Source of the DNA: Fimbriimonadales bacterium | GTDB lineage: Bacteria > Armatimonadota > Fimbriimonadia > Fimbriimonadales > GBS-DC | Length of the DNA stretch: 64,000 nucleotides | Direction: 5' to 3' | Assembly: GCA_025998675.1 (NCBI GenBank) | Contig: AP024673.1 | Coordinates: forward strand, 585,221 to 649,220 | Part shown: one piece after another, positions 26,106-34,436 of the stretch | How positions within the stretch are numbered: the first letter of the stretch is position 1 | Layout of the letters: each line of letters begins with the position of its first letter | Made by a program: the position numbers and the translations under genes | The notes under the pieces: generated by a model | The model's database searches: none | The model's input: only the letters and a program-made list of their open reading frames with translations | Told to the model about the DNA's origin: nothing

Positions 26106-27032
26106 ATGCGTTCGCTGCTGACGCGCTTCGGGGAGGAGTCGACACTGGCGCAGGATTACGCGCACTGTCGCGCGGTGCAGAAGGCGCACGGCGTGAGCTA
26201 CTACTTTGCAACGCGCTTTTTTCCGCCTGAGACGCGCCGCGCGGTGCATGCGCTCTACGGCTTCGTGCGCTACCCCGACCAGTGGGTGGACTGCCCCGAT
26301 ACGAACACGCCCCCAGAAGCAATACGGGCGCGTCTGGACGCCTACGAGCGCGACCTGATCCGCGCCGTGTGCGGCGAGCCTGTGTCGCTGCCGCCGCTGC
26401 GCGCGTTTGCCGATGTCGTGCGCCGCTACCGTATCCCCCTGCGCTACCCGCTGGAGTTTCTGGACGCGATGCGCATGGATCTGACGCGCACGCGCTACGC
26501 AACCTTCGAGGAGCTGCAGACCTACACATGGGGCAGCGCGTCGGTAGTGGGGGTGATGATGTGCTACATTCTGGGGGCGACAGGAGAGGCTGCACTGCAT
26601 CACGCCTCACGGATGGGGCTGGCGATGCAGATGACCAACTTCCTGCGTGATGTGGGCGAGGACTGGCAGCGCGGGCGGATTTATCTGCCGCAGGACGAGC
26701 TGCGACGGTTCGGCGTCGCGGAATCGCAGATTGCGCAGGGGCTGGTGGACAGTCGCTGGGTCGCCCTGATGCGCTTTCAGATAGAACGCTGCCGTGCGCT
26801 CTACGCGGAAGCAGAGCAGGGGATTTCCTTACTGCCGCGCGAGGCGCAGTATCCCGTGTTGCTGGGAGGGCGGCTATATGCGCGCATTCTGTATGCGATT
26901 GAGCGCAACAACTATGATGTGTTTCGCCAGCGCGCCCGCACGACGCACGCCGAGAAGCTCAGGCTGGCGGCGGCGACCTACTACGAGTGGCGCTACAGCA
27001 TCACCACGAACCGCTCCGCCTCGCGCATGTAG
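26106..27032 (+). CDS. crtB: Phytoene/squalene synthase family protein
   Basis: The 308-residue protein has both aspartate-rich motifs of head-to-head prenyl synthases: D58-x3-D62 (DQWVD) and RDVGED at 181-186 followed by WQRGRIYLP. These bind the magnesium and diphosphates that join two geranylgeranyl diphosphates (phytoene) or farnesyl diphosphates. Phytoene synthase is the likelier reading because of the glycosyltransferase/acyltransferase pair upstream and the rhodopsin elsewhere in the window, which needs retinal made from a C40 carotenoid. No desaturase or cyclase gene is in the window. The longer reading from 25818 is a shadow of the acyltransferase gene. The 3' end overlaps pafA by 40 nt. 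Confidence 0.82.
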   Translation: MRSLLTRFGEESTLAQDYAHCRAVQKAHGVSYYFATRFFPPETRRAVHALYGFVRYPDQWVDCPDTNTPPEAIRARLDAYERDLIRAVCGEPVSLPPLRAFADVVRRYRIPLRYPLEFLDAMRMDLTRTRYATFEELQTYTWGSASVVGVMMCYILGATGEAALHHASRMGLAMQMTNFLRDVGEDWQRGRIYLPQDELRRFGVAESQIAQGLVDSRWVALMRFQIERCRALYAEAEQGISLLPREAQYPVLLGGRLYARILYAIERNNYDVFRQRARTTHAEKLRLAAATYYEWRYSITTNRSASRM

Positions 27033-28468
27033 GTGTTGAACGGGTCGCGCATGTCCACCTGGCGGTTGCGATCCACATACACAATATCCCAGTCGATATA
27101 GTAGCGGTTGTAGCGTCGGTCGGCGAGCTTTTTGATAACATAGCCGCGCGCGCAGGCGCGGGTGTCGGCAGGGGGCGTCGTGATGCTGGCATCGATCTGC
27201 ACATCGTCCACCACGCGCTTCACCTCGCCCATCTGTTGCAGGGCGTAATACAGCCCCTGCTCAGGATTGATGTTGTGATACTCCAGGTCGATGGCGTGCA
27301 GCGCGTCGTCGCCCCACTGCGCGCCCGTCTCTTCCATATACTCGCGCAGGATACGCAACTTAATCAGCCAGTCGATGCGGTCTTCCAGCGCTTCGGGGTC
27401 GGTTTCTAAGGTGTCCAGCACATATTCCCACTCCTGCAGCACCCAGTCGGTTTCGGGGTCGCGCCCTGCGAAGCGTTTCTGCGCGAGCTGCAGGTAGGCG
27501 CGCTGGAGGTCAATCGCCGAAATCGTGCTGCCGTCGAGCATCGTGACAATCCACTTGCGCGTGGGGTCGCGCGAGATGCTCTTAAGGGTGTGCAGGGCGT
27601 CCTGCAGGCGGAGCCAGTTGGGCAGGGCGCGCGCTTCGGCGAGGTCCAGCACAAGGCAGGTCGTGCCGATTTTCAGCGCGGAGGCGTACTCGCTCATGTT
27701 GCCCTCGCCAAACAGCAGGTGCAGCCGCTGATAGTTCTGGTAGCCATACACGCTGTCCCACTTGGGGTTGATAATTGCGCGGTTGAAACGCACGCGCGAG
27801 GCGTTCTCGCGCACGATGTGGTCGGCGCGTTGCGAGAGCTGATACTGCACGGTCGGGTCAGGCTCCACATTATACACATTCGAGACCCAGATGAAATCAA
27901 TCGGGTGGTCGGCGACTTCGGAGAGGGAGGGGCGGAACCCCGCGTGTTCGAGTCGGTGTCCGCCGACGCGCCCCGCACCCGCAAAAATCTGGCGCGTGGT
28001 CAGAAACGGCAGAATCAGCTTGTGCCAGTCGCTGGGGAGCCGCTCGTCCGTGCGCACGAGGTAGTTCTCGTGGCAGCCGAAGGTGTGCCCCGCGAAGTGG
28101 TCGACATTATTGTTGTGGAAGCTCACGCGCTCGTCCCAGTTCATCTGTTTGAGCGTGTTGTAGACGATGCGCTGTCCCGCCTTCTCATGGGCGACGATGT
28201 CGAACAGGCTGGCGCACTCAGGCGTGGCGTACTCGAGATGGCTGCCCACCGCGTCGATGTAGAGCCGTCCCCCATTAATCAGGAACCCCCCGCTACGAGC
28301 GGGTTCGAACGCCTCATCGCGGGCGGTGAGATCAATCAGCCCCAGCCGTATCTTGTGAAAGACATAGTTCTTGACGGCTTCTACGACAGTTTCAGAAGTG
28401 CCCACGCGGTCGTCCCGCACGAAGCATCCAAACTCGGTCTCGATGCCAAACACGCGACGCCCTATCAT
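26993..28468 (-). CDS. pafA: Pup/UBact ligase PafA-family protein
   Basis: The 491-residue protein has the PafA/Dop signature at its start (GIETEFG, catalytic acidic residues Glu10 and Glu12), then NGGRLYID, SHLEYATPEC and GCHENYLV. It ends in a domain with DPFNTYMREAERF that matches the PafA C-terminal region. The uninterrupted GGRLYID-HLEYATPE stretch fits the ligase rather than the depupylase Dop. PafA joins the C-terminal Glu of a small disordered tag protein to lysines of targets for proteasomal breakdown. No tag protein, Dop, ATPase ring or proteasome subunit gene is next to it, which is unusual. The gene has a TATAAT box and an AGGGGGAG site. Confidence 0.85.
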   Translation of the reverse strand: MIGRRVFGIETEFGCFVRDDRVGTSETVVEAVKNYVFHKIRLGLIDLTARDEAFEPARSGGFLINGGRLYIDAVGSHLEYATPECASLFDIVAHEKAGQRIVYNTLKQMNWDERVSFHNNNVDHFAGHTFGCHENYLVRTDERLPSDWHKLILPFLTTRQIFAGAGRVGGHRLEHAGFRPSLSEVADHPIDFIWVSNVYNVEPDPTVQYQLSQRADHIVRENASRVRFNRAIINPKWDSVYGYQNYQRLHLLFGEGNMSEYASALKIGTTCLVLDLAEARALPNWLRLQDALHTLKSISRDPTRKWIVTMLDGSTISAIDLQRAYLQLAQKRFAGRDPETDWVLQEWEYVLDTLETDPEALEDRIDWLIKLRILREYMEETGAQWGDDALHAIDLEYHNINPEQGLYYALQQMGEVKRVVDDVQIDASITTPPADTRACARGYVIKKLADRRYNRYYIDWDIVYVDRNRQVDMRDPFNTYMREAERFVVML

Positions 28469-28496
28469 CTTCGGCTCCCCCTACGGCTCATACCCT

Positions 28497-28502
28497 ATTA
28501 TA
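28497..28502 (-). promoter_or_regulatory. -10 box of pafA
   Basis: TATAAT on the minus strand overlaps the stop region of the ABC permease gene, whose last base is 28498. The leader is about 22 nt and holds AGGGGGAG. Confidence 0.5.
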
Positions 28503-30132
28503 CACCATGCGGCGGCGTTTCGGTTCCTGCGGCGTGTGTGCGCACGCGGAACGCGCCCAACAGCAGCGCGAGCAACATCATCCCGCTTCCCCACAGAAAC
28601 AGCGACTCGTGCGTCTCCACCGATTCAGGGCGCATCATGGCATCGAGGAAAGGCCTGAACACCCACATCCGCGCAGCGAGCGACTCGGCGTAGCCATCGA
28701 AGAACATCATATCTACCGTGATGGGGAGCGTGGCGAGTGCGGCGATGGCGACCAGCGTCAGGGCGCGCGCGGCGACCAGTGAGCGCGCCTGCAAACACAC
28801 CGAGCAGAACCGCCCTATCCCCCAGAACAGCATCCATAGCCCCGTGAAATAGGTCAGCAGCGAGGCAAAGTAAGCCCAGAAGAGGGGATCCAGCATGCCA
28901 AGCACGCCCGTCCAGTAAAACGCAAGCAGAAACGCGCCCACCATGAGCAGCCAGGCGGTTGCGAGGAAGGGCAGCGCGCCCGACGGTGAAGGACTGAACA
29001 TACGAGAGGGGCGGAATGTACCGTCGTCGATGCAGAAAGCCTCGTCGTCTCTGCCGAAGGGCGCAATCCACGCCGCCAGGAGCAGAAAAGGTGCAATGCA
29101 CACCAGAACGACCACCACCGCATACTCTGTGGGCGGTATTCCTGCGACCCCGCCTGCCAGCGCCAGCAGGGGAAGCACGCATACAAGCGCATTCAGTGGC
29201 AACAAAACCAGCAGCTGGCGTCGAACGGAGGGCAGCATATCTTTGTCATACAGCCCGACCTTACGCGCCGCGGCGGTGAGCGTCAGGCGTGTGAACAGCA
29301 GGCACAGCACGACGCCCACAATCCAGCTGGGAACCTGCCAGCCGCTGAAGTCCACCTGGGTATCTGCCACGAACGGCGCGGCAAAGGGGTTGAGCAGGGC
29401 AGCTGGGAACGCCAGATTCACGGTACCGACGCCGCCCATGCCGCCTCTCCCGAATATCCCTGCCGCGAACAGCTCCTGCAGCATCACGAGGACGCCCGTC
29501 GCCAGCAGGAAGCCCCCCACGCGCAGGTAGCTCCACAGAACCGCTAGGGTGGAGCTACGAGCGTATGCGGAGGTGAAGAGCGCAATCGCGCACAGCACCA
29601 GCCCCCCGCACGCAATCAGCAGGTACGCTTTCAGTAGCTCAGGGAACGACACCCCGCCCAGAAGCACGCTCACGGCGCTGATAGGCAGCGTCAGCGCCAG
29701 CAGCAGCACGATAAACGCGAAGGAGCCGACCAGCTTGCCCACCAGCAACTGGCGCGCGGTCAGCGGCGTCGCCAGCAACAGGTCCATCGTTTTTCGCTCG
29801 CGCTCCAGCGTAATCGCGTTCGCCGTCAGCGCAGGCGCCACCAGCACAATCAGCAGAATCAGCGTACTCAGCACCACACGGTAGAACTCCACCAGCGCTT
29901 TCTGAATTTCGACAGGGTTCGTCAGGTTGGGGTTGTCGCCGATGGCTGCCTGATACGCCAGCGCCACGACCAGTATCAGAAACGCGAGGTAGAACGCCTG
30001 AAGCAGGTATCCGCGCTCCATACGCACTCGTACGCGCAACTCCCGCCCAATCACGGGGTTGCCCAGCACCTGCGTGAACACCCCGACCACATACTTGCGC
30101 CAATCGATTAGAGCCGTGCGTATCGCTGCCAT
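28498..30132 (-). CDS. ABC-2-type transporter permease
   Basis: The 544-residue protein has about twelve hydrophobic segments in two halves. The first half has the typical ABC-2 pattern of an N-terminal arginine-rich helix, then ANAITLERERKTMDLLLATPL before a long membrane block. Proteins of this type form the channel of export systems with a separate ATPase, but no ATPase gene is adjacent in the window. The cargo is unknown. The start ATG 30132 follows a gene-free region; no strong ribosome-binding site is obvious. Confidence 0.75.
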   Translation of the reverse strand: MAAIRTALIDWRKYVVGVFTQVLGNPVIGRELRVRVRMERGYLLQAFYLAFLILVVALAYQAAIGDNPNLTNPVEIQKALVEFYRVVLSTLILLIVLVAPALTANAITLERERKTMDLLLATPLTARQLLVGKLVGSFAFIVLLLALTLPISAVSVLLGGVSFPELLKAYLLIACGGLVLCAIALFTSAYARSSTLAVLWSYLRVGGFLLATGVLVMLQELFAAGIFGRGGMGGVGTVNLAFPAALLNPFAAPFVADTQVDFSGWQVPSWIVGVVLCLLFTRLTLTAAARKVGLYDKDMLPSVRRQLLVLLPLNALVCVLPLLALAGGVAGIPPTEYAVVVVLVCIAPFLLLAAWIAPFGRDDEAFCIDDGTFRPSRMFSPSPSGALPFLATAWLLMVGAFLLAFYWTGVLGMLDPLFWAYFASLLTYFTGLWMLFWGIGRFCSVCLQARSLVAARALTLVAIAALATLPITVDMMFFDGYAESLAARMWVFRPFLDAMMRPESVETHESLFLWGSGMMLLALLLGAFRVRTHAAGTETPPHGV

Positions 30133-30262
30133 CGCCTTATAGGCGTGATTCGCTTAGCTTATGAGGGATTCCTGCAAGGTGCGCCTGTTTTTCTGGGGGC
30201 TGAATAGGTGTTTTATTGCTCCTGCGCTCCATTTGCACCAGGCGCGCGCAGCGCCGTCCGTA

Positions 30263-30317
30263 TGGAGTGCGGAAGCGGAGCTTCCGCGAACGCTGAAGCT
30301 GACGCTTCAGCACTCCA
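30263..30317 (+). repeat. Palindromic dispersed repeat, copy D
   Basis: The outer stem TGGAGTGC (30263-30270) pairs with GCACTCCA (30310-30317). Both inner arms are perfect hairpins (CGGAAGC/GCTTCCG and GCTGAAGC/GCTTCAGC). The left flank GCGCGCAGCGCC matches copies A and E in part. Confidence 0.9.
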
Positions 30318-30365
30318 TAGTAGCGGGGCGCGGGCAACAGCACGCCTCTGCAGGCGCGTGCGAGG

Positions 30366-30624
30366 AATTAACGAACTCTACTGCGCAGTCGGTATTATAC
30401 CAATTAGCGTGTCAGACTTCGTAATTGCTGTGCGTCTACAGCCAGAGCCACGCGCTTTGTTGCCCTCACCCCCAGCCCCTCTCCCGCGCGGCGGGAGAGG
30501 GGAGCCGTGCGAGCGGCGCACGATGCACTATCCCCCTCTCCCGAACCTTCGGGAGAGGGGGACAAAGGGGGTGAGGGCTACAGGCGTCGGCAATTAACGA
30601 ACTCTGACTGCGCAGTTGGTATTA
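30366..30624. repeat. Direct repeats bracketing a palindromic block
   Basis: A sequence of 32-33 nt starting AATTAACGAACTCT and ending GGTATTA occurs at 30366-30397 and again at 30592-30624, differing by one inserted G and one C/T change. Each copy contains the perfect palindrome ACTGCGCAGT. The second copy ends on the stop codon of the alcohol dehydrogenase gene. Confidence 0.85.
30462..30578. repeat. 117-bp two-armed palindromic element
   Basis: A perfect 12-bp outer inverted repeat (GCCCTCACCCCC, 30462-30473 and 30567-30578) encloses two perfect hairpins: a 12-bp stem at 30476-30502 and a 14-bp stem at 30532-30561. It lies between the direct repeats described for 30366-30624 and resembles the widespread CCCTCACCCC-type bacterial repeats. 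Confidence 0.85.
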
Positions 30625-31656
30625 CTCTGGGATTAGCACGCTTTTCACCGTGCGCCGCTGTTCCATCGCCTGGAATGCGTCGCGCCACGCCTCCAGCGTG
30701 AAGGCGCGGCGCATGGGGGCGAGTTTGAGCCGTCCCGCGCCCATTAGCGTTAGCACGCGCTCCCATGTGCCCCATGTGTGGCTGAAGGTTCCCTGCAGGC
30801 GCAGGTTTTTGCCGACCAGCGGGTCCAGGCTATAGCCCAGCGGTTCGGGTCCCCAGCCGACTTTGGTGATTTGCCCGTCGGGGCGGGCGATGCGCAAACA
30901 CGGCTCCAGCACGGCGGAGCTGCCCACCGCATCAATCACGAGGTCTGCGCCCAGCCCGTCTCCCTCGCGGCGGATGATCGCCTCAATATCGTCGCGGTCG
31001 GCGCACAGTATCGCCCCCGCGCCGACGGCTTCCGCCACCTGCAGGCGTGCGCCATCCGTGCTGAGACCGACCAGAATCGCCTTGCGCGGGCTGAACAGCT
31101 TCGCCATCTGCAGGCACAGCAAGCCAATCGGACCGCTGCCAAACACGACCACCAGGTCGCCCGGTTTGGGCTGGGAGCATTCAATCACGGCGTGCGCGGC
31201 GACGCAGCAGGGTTCGGTCATCGCAGCGTCCTCGAAGCTGAGCGTGTCGGGCAGACGGTGCAGGATTCGCGCGGGCGCACGCACATAGCGGGTCATCGCG
31301 CCGTTCACCCCGTAGCCGAAGCCGAGCCGCTGGGGGCAAAGGTTATAGCGTCCCGTGCGGCAATAGGCGCACCGCTCGCAGATGACCGCCGCCGTCTCGC
31401 ACGCGACGCGGTCGCCCACCTGCCAGCCCTGCACGCCGTCGCCCACCGCCTCGATGACGCCTGCGAACTCGTGCCCCAGCACCACGGGCACATTCACCTG
31501 CCACGACTGCGTGTTGTGATACTGGTGCAGGTCGGAGCCGCACACCCCGACGGCGCGCACACGCACAATCGCCTCGCCTGCGCGGGGCGTCGGCTCCGCA
31601 ATCTCGCGGAGCTCCACGCTGCACGGCTCCAGCGCGTAGTGGACGACCGCTTTCAT
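30622..31656 (-). CDS. Zinc-dependent medium-chain alcohol/polyol dehydrogenase
   Basis: The 344-residue protein has the catalytic zinc residues in GVCGSDLH and GHEFAG, a four-cysteine structural zinc site (CERCAYCRTGRYNLC) and the Rossmann VFGSGPIGLL loop. This matches sorbitol or threonine dehydrogenase-like enzymes that oxidise a polyol or alcohol with NAD(P). The start ATG overlaps the stop of ppdK by 4 nt, so the two are one operon with coupled translation. The stop codon falls in the last bases of a direct repeat (30592-30624). Confidence 0.88.
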   Translation of the reverse strand: MKAVVHYALEPCSVELREIAEPTPRAGEAIVRVRAVGVCGSDLHQYHNTQSWQVNVPVVLGHEFAGVIEAVGDGVQGWQVGDRVACETAAVICERCAYCRTGRYNLCPQRLGFGYGVNGAMTRYVRAPARILHRLPDTLSFEDAAMTEPCCVAAHAVIECSQPKPGDLVVVFGSGPIGLLCLQMAKLFSPRKAILVGLSTDGARLQVAEAVGAGAILCADRDDIEAIIRREGDGLGADLVIDAVGSSAVLEPCLRIARPDGQITKVGWGPEPLGYSLDPLVGKNLRLQGTFSHTWGTWERVLTLMGAGRLKLAPMRRAFTLEAWRDAFQAMEQRRTVKSVLIPE

Positions 31657-34325
31657 TTGTCCACCGCAACCTGCACGCGCTTGCGCAGGGTCGCTTGTGC
31701 CGCCGCCAGCCGCGCAATCGGCACACGGAACGGCGAGCAGCTCACATAGTCCAGCCCGACCTCGTGGCAGAAGGCGATGGAGTCGGGGTCGCCGCCATGC
31801 TCGCCGCAGATGCCCACCTTCAAGTCAGGGCGTACCGCGCGCCCAAGGTCGAACGCCATGCGGATGAGCTTACCGACGCCGTCGCGATCCAGCGTCACGA
31901 ACGGGTTTTCGGGCAGGATTTTATGCTCCACATAGTAGGCAAGGAACTTGCCCTCGGCGTCGTCGCGGCTGTAGCCGAAGGTGGTCTGCGTCAGGTCGTT
32001 CGTGCCGAAGGAGAAGAATTGGGCGTACTGGGCAATCTCATCGGCGGTCAGCGCGGCGCGCGGGATTTCGATCATCGTGCCGAACTTGTAGTCCACGCGC
32101 ACGCCCTCGCGCTCCATCACCTCTTTGGCGACGCGCTCCAGATACTCGCGTGCGAGTTTCAACTCGTTCACATGCCCCACGAGCGGAATCATAATCTCCA
32201 CATGGGGCTCGTAGCCGCGGCGCTGGGCTTCGGCGGCGGCTTCGAGAATCGCGGCGACCTGCATCTCCACGATTTCGGGGTAGAGCAGCGACAGGCGCAC
32301 GCCGCGCAAGCCGAGCATCGGGTTCGCCTCGTGCAGCTCTTCCACGCGCTGCAGCAGGCGTCGCTTCTCCGCGAGGGTCTCCGAGTCGGGCGCGGTGATT
32401 TCCAGCTGGGCGACCTCGCGCAGCAGGTCTTCGTAGCGCGGCAGGAACTCGTGCAGGGGCGGGTCAATCAGTCGAATCGTCACGGGTAGCCCGCGCATGA
32501 CCTCGAAGATCGCGAAAAAGTCGCCGCGCTGGAACGGCAGCAGGCGGCTCAGGGCGTCCCGCCGCTCTTTCTCGGATTTGGCGAGAATCATCTCCTGCAT
32601 AATCGGCAGTCGCTCCTCGCCGAAGAACATATGTTCGGTGCGGGCAAGTCCGATGCCCTCCGCGCCGAACTCCAGCGCTTTGGCGGCGTCGTGCGGGTTG
32701 TCGGCGTTCGCGCGCACGCGCAGGCGACGGAACCCATCCGCCCACTGCAGCAGCGTGTGTAGGTCTTCCGTCAACTCAGGCGCGACTGTGGGCACGGCGC
32801 CCCTGTAGACTTTGCCCGTGCTGCCGTCGATGCTGATGAAGTCGCCCTCGCGGACAGCAATCGTCTGCCCGTCCACCGTCACCGTGAACAGGTTTTCGTG
32901 TTCGTCGACGCTAATCGCCTCGCACCCCGCGACGCATGGGATGCCGAATCCGCGCGCGACCACAGCGGCGTGGCTTGTGTTTCCACCTCGTGCTGTCAGT
33001 ATCCCCTTAGAAGCCAGCATGCCGCCCACATCATCGGGGTTCGTTTCGGGGCGCACGAGGATAACAGGCTCGGTCTTGCCCAGCTCCATCGCGCGTTTGG
33101 AGTCGAACACGGCGCGCCCGCTGGCGGCGCCGGGCGACGCGCCCAGCCCCTGCGCCAGCAGCAGATACTCGCCGCTTGCGAGCGCGTTCTCGTCGAAGTG
33201 CGGGTGCAGCAGCTGGTCTAACTGGCTCGGTTGGACGCGCAGTAGAGCTTCGTCGCGCCCGATAAGACCCTCCTGCGCCATCTCGACGGCGATTTTGACC
33301 GCCGCTTTGCCCGTGCGCTTGCCCACGCGACACTGCAGCATCCACAGCCGCCCGCGCTCCACCGTGAACTCCAGATCCATCATGTCGCGATAGTGGCGCT
33401 CCAGTCGGTCGGCAATCTCCAGGAACTGCGCGTACACCTCAGGCATGCGCTCGTGCAGCGCGCTCAGGGGCAGGGGCGTGCGCACGCCCGCGACGACATC
33501 CTCGCCCTGCGCGTTTGGCAGGAACTCGCCGTACAGCTCGCGCGCGCCGGTGGCGGGGTCGCGTGTGAAGGCAACCCCCGTGCCTGAATCCTCGCCCATG
33601 TTGCCGAACACCATCGCCTGCACATTGCACGCCGTGCCCAGGTCGTGGGGGATTTTCTCGCGCTCGCGGTAAATCATGGCGCGCTCGTTGTTCCACGAAC
33701 GGAACACCGCCTCAATCGCCATCTCCAGTTGCTGGTAGGGGTCTTCGGGGAACTCCTTGCCGAAATCGCGCACGATTTGCTTGAACTCGCGCGCCAGCGC
33801 CTGCAGGGCGTCGGCGGGCACTTCGGTGTCCTGCTTCACGCCCAGATGCTCTTTGAGCGCCTCAAACCGCGCCTCAAAATAACGCTTCGGAATATCCATC
33901 ACCACATCGCTGAACATCATGACGAAGCGGCGGTAGGCGTCGTACACAAAGCGCGGGTTGTTCGTGAGCCGAATCATCCCCTCGGCGGTGGCGTCGTTGA
34001 GACCGAGATTCAGAATCGTGTCCATCATGCCGGGCATCGAGAATTTTGCGCCCGACCGCACGGAGACCAGCAGCGGGTTGTGCGGGTCGCCGAATTTTTT
34101 GCCCACGCGCCCCTCCACGATTTGCATCTTCTCGCGCACTTCCTGCATCAATCCGTCGGGCAAGCGCTGGCGCTTCATGTAGCCGCGACAGACATCGGTT
34201 GTAATGGTAAAGCCTGGGGGAACTGGCAGACCGATATTGGTCATTTCGGCGAGATTCGCGCCTTTGCCGCCCAGTAAATCGCGCATGTCCGCGCTGCCTT
34301 CTTCAAATAGGTACACTCGTTTCAT
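31653..34325 (-). CDS. ppdK: Pyruvate, phosphate dikinase
   Basis: The 890-residue protein has full family length. The N-terminal nucleotide-binding domain starts GGKGANLAEM, the swinging phosphohistidine domain has GGNTSHAAVVARG with His452, and the C-terminal barrel has FGTNDLTQTTFG. It interconverts pyruvate, ATP and phosphate with phosphoenolpyruvate, AMP and diphosphate. In heterotrophs it serves gluconeogenesis or diphosphate-saving glycolysis. A strong AGGAGGCA site lies 5 nt before the ATG, and the leader can fold in two alternative ways. Confidence 0.97.
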   Translation of the reverse strand: MKRVYLFEEGSADMRDLLGGKGANLAEMTNIGLPVPPGFTITTDVCRGYMKRQRLPDGLMQEVREKMQIVEGRVGKKFGDPHNPLLVSVRSGAKFSMPGMMDTILNLGLNDATAEGMIRLTNNPRFVYDAYRRFVMMFSDVVMDIPKRYFEARFEALKEHLGVKQDTEVPADALQALAREFKQIVRDFGKEFPEDPYQQLEMAIEAVFRSWNNERAMIYREREKIPHDLGTACNVQAMVFGNMGEDSGTGVAFTRDPATGARELYGEFLPNAQGEDVVAGVRTPLPLSALHERMPEVYAQFLEIADRLERHYRDMMDLEFTVERGRLWMLQCRVGKRTGKAAVKIAVEMAQEGLIGRDEALLRVQPSQLDQLLHPHFDENALASGEYLLLAQGLGASPGAASGRAVFDSKRAMELGKTEPVILVRPETNPDDVGGMLASKGILTARGGNTSHAAVVARGFGIPCVAGCEAISVDEHENLFTVTVDGQTIAVREGDFISIDGSTGKVYRGAVPTVAPELTEDLHTLLQWADGFRRLRVRANADNPHDAAKALEFGAEGIGLARTEHMFFGEERLPIMQEMILAKSEKERRDALSRLLPFQRGDFFAIFEVMRGLPVTIRLIDPPLHEFLPRYEDLLREVAQLEITAPDSETLAEKRRLLQRVEELHEANPMLGLRGVRLSLLYPEIVEMQVAAILEAAAEAQRRGYEPHVEIMIPLVGHVNELKLAREYLERVAKEVMEREGVRVDYKFGTMIEIPRAALTADEIAQYAQFFSFGTNDLTQTTFGYSRDDAEGKFLAYYVEHKILPENPFVTLDRDGVGKLIRMAFDLGRAVRPDLKVGICGEHGGDPDSIAFCHEVGLDYVSCSPFRVPIARLAAAQATLRKRVQVAVDK

Positions 34326-34330
34326 AGTCG

Positions 34331-34395
34331 TGCCTCCTGTAGTCGTTGCTTAGAGCGCGACGGCGGCGTCCGCACAGCCTCCGGCGCTGGAGGCA
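34331..34395 (-). promoter_or_regulatory. Possible switch in the ppdK leader
   Basis: In the mRNA, TGCCTCC (34395-34389) can pair either with GGAGGC just downstream (34382-34377, 6 bp, 6-nt loop) or with the ribosome-binding site AGGAGGCA (34338-34331, 7 bp). The two pairings exclude each other, so one would free and the other would cover the ribosome-binding site. A CATAAT -10 candidate at 34412-34407 would start transcription just before this segment. Confidence 0.4.
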
Positions 34396-34436
34396 GTAGC
34401 CGATATATTATGGCATATTCACAGCGACGAGGATGG

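Larger units (their letters stand above)
30133..30621. other. Gene-free, palindrome-rich region
   Basis: I see no coding sequence here. The stretch holds copy D of the dispersed repeat, a 32-nt sequence repeated directly at both ends of a 190-bp block, and inside that block a separate 117-bp two-armed palindrome. Short open frames through it (at 30161 and 30208, for example) only translate the repeats. Confidence 0.7.

Noticed and set aside
26100-28500. Search for a Pup/UBact-like small gene near pafA
   Set aside because: No short, charged ORF ending in Gly-Glu or Gly-Gln was seen near the gene on either strand; only shadows of crtB and pafA.
30462-30578. CRISPR-like array
   Set aside because: The repeats are inverted and nested, not direct repeats with unique spacers; no cas genes are nearby.
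30161-30597. Small ORFs in the gene-free region
   Set aside because: They translate palindromic repeats (Ala/Gly/Ser and Pro/Arg strings) and have no ribosome-binding site.
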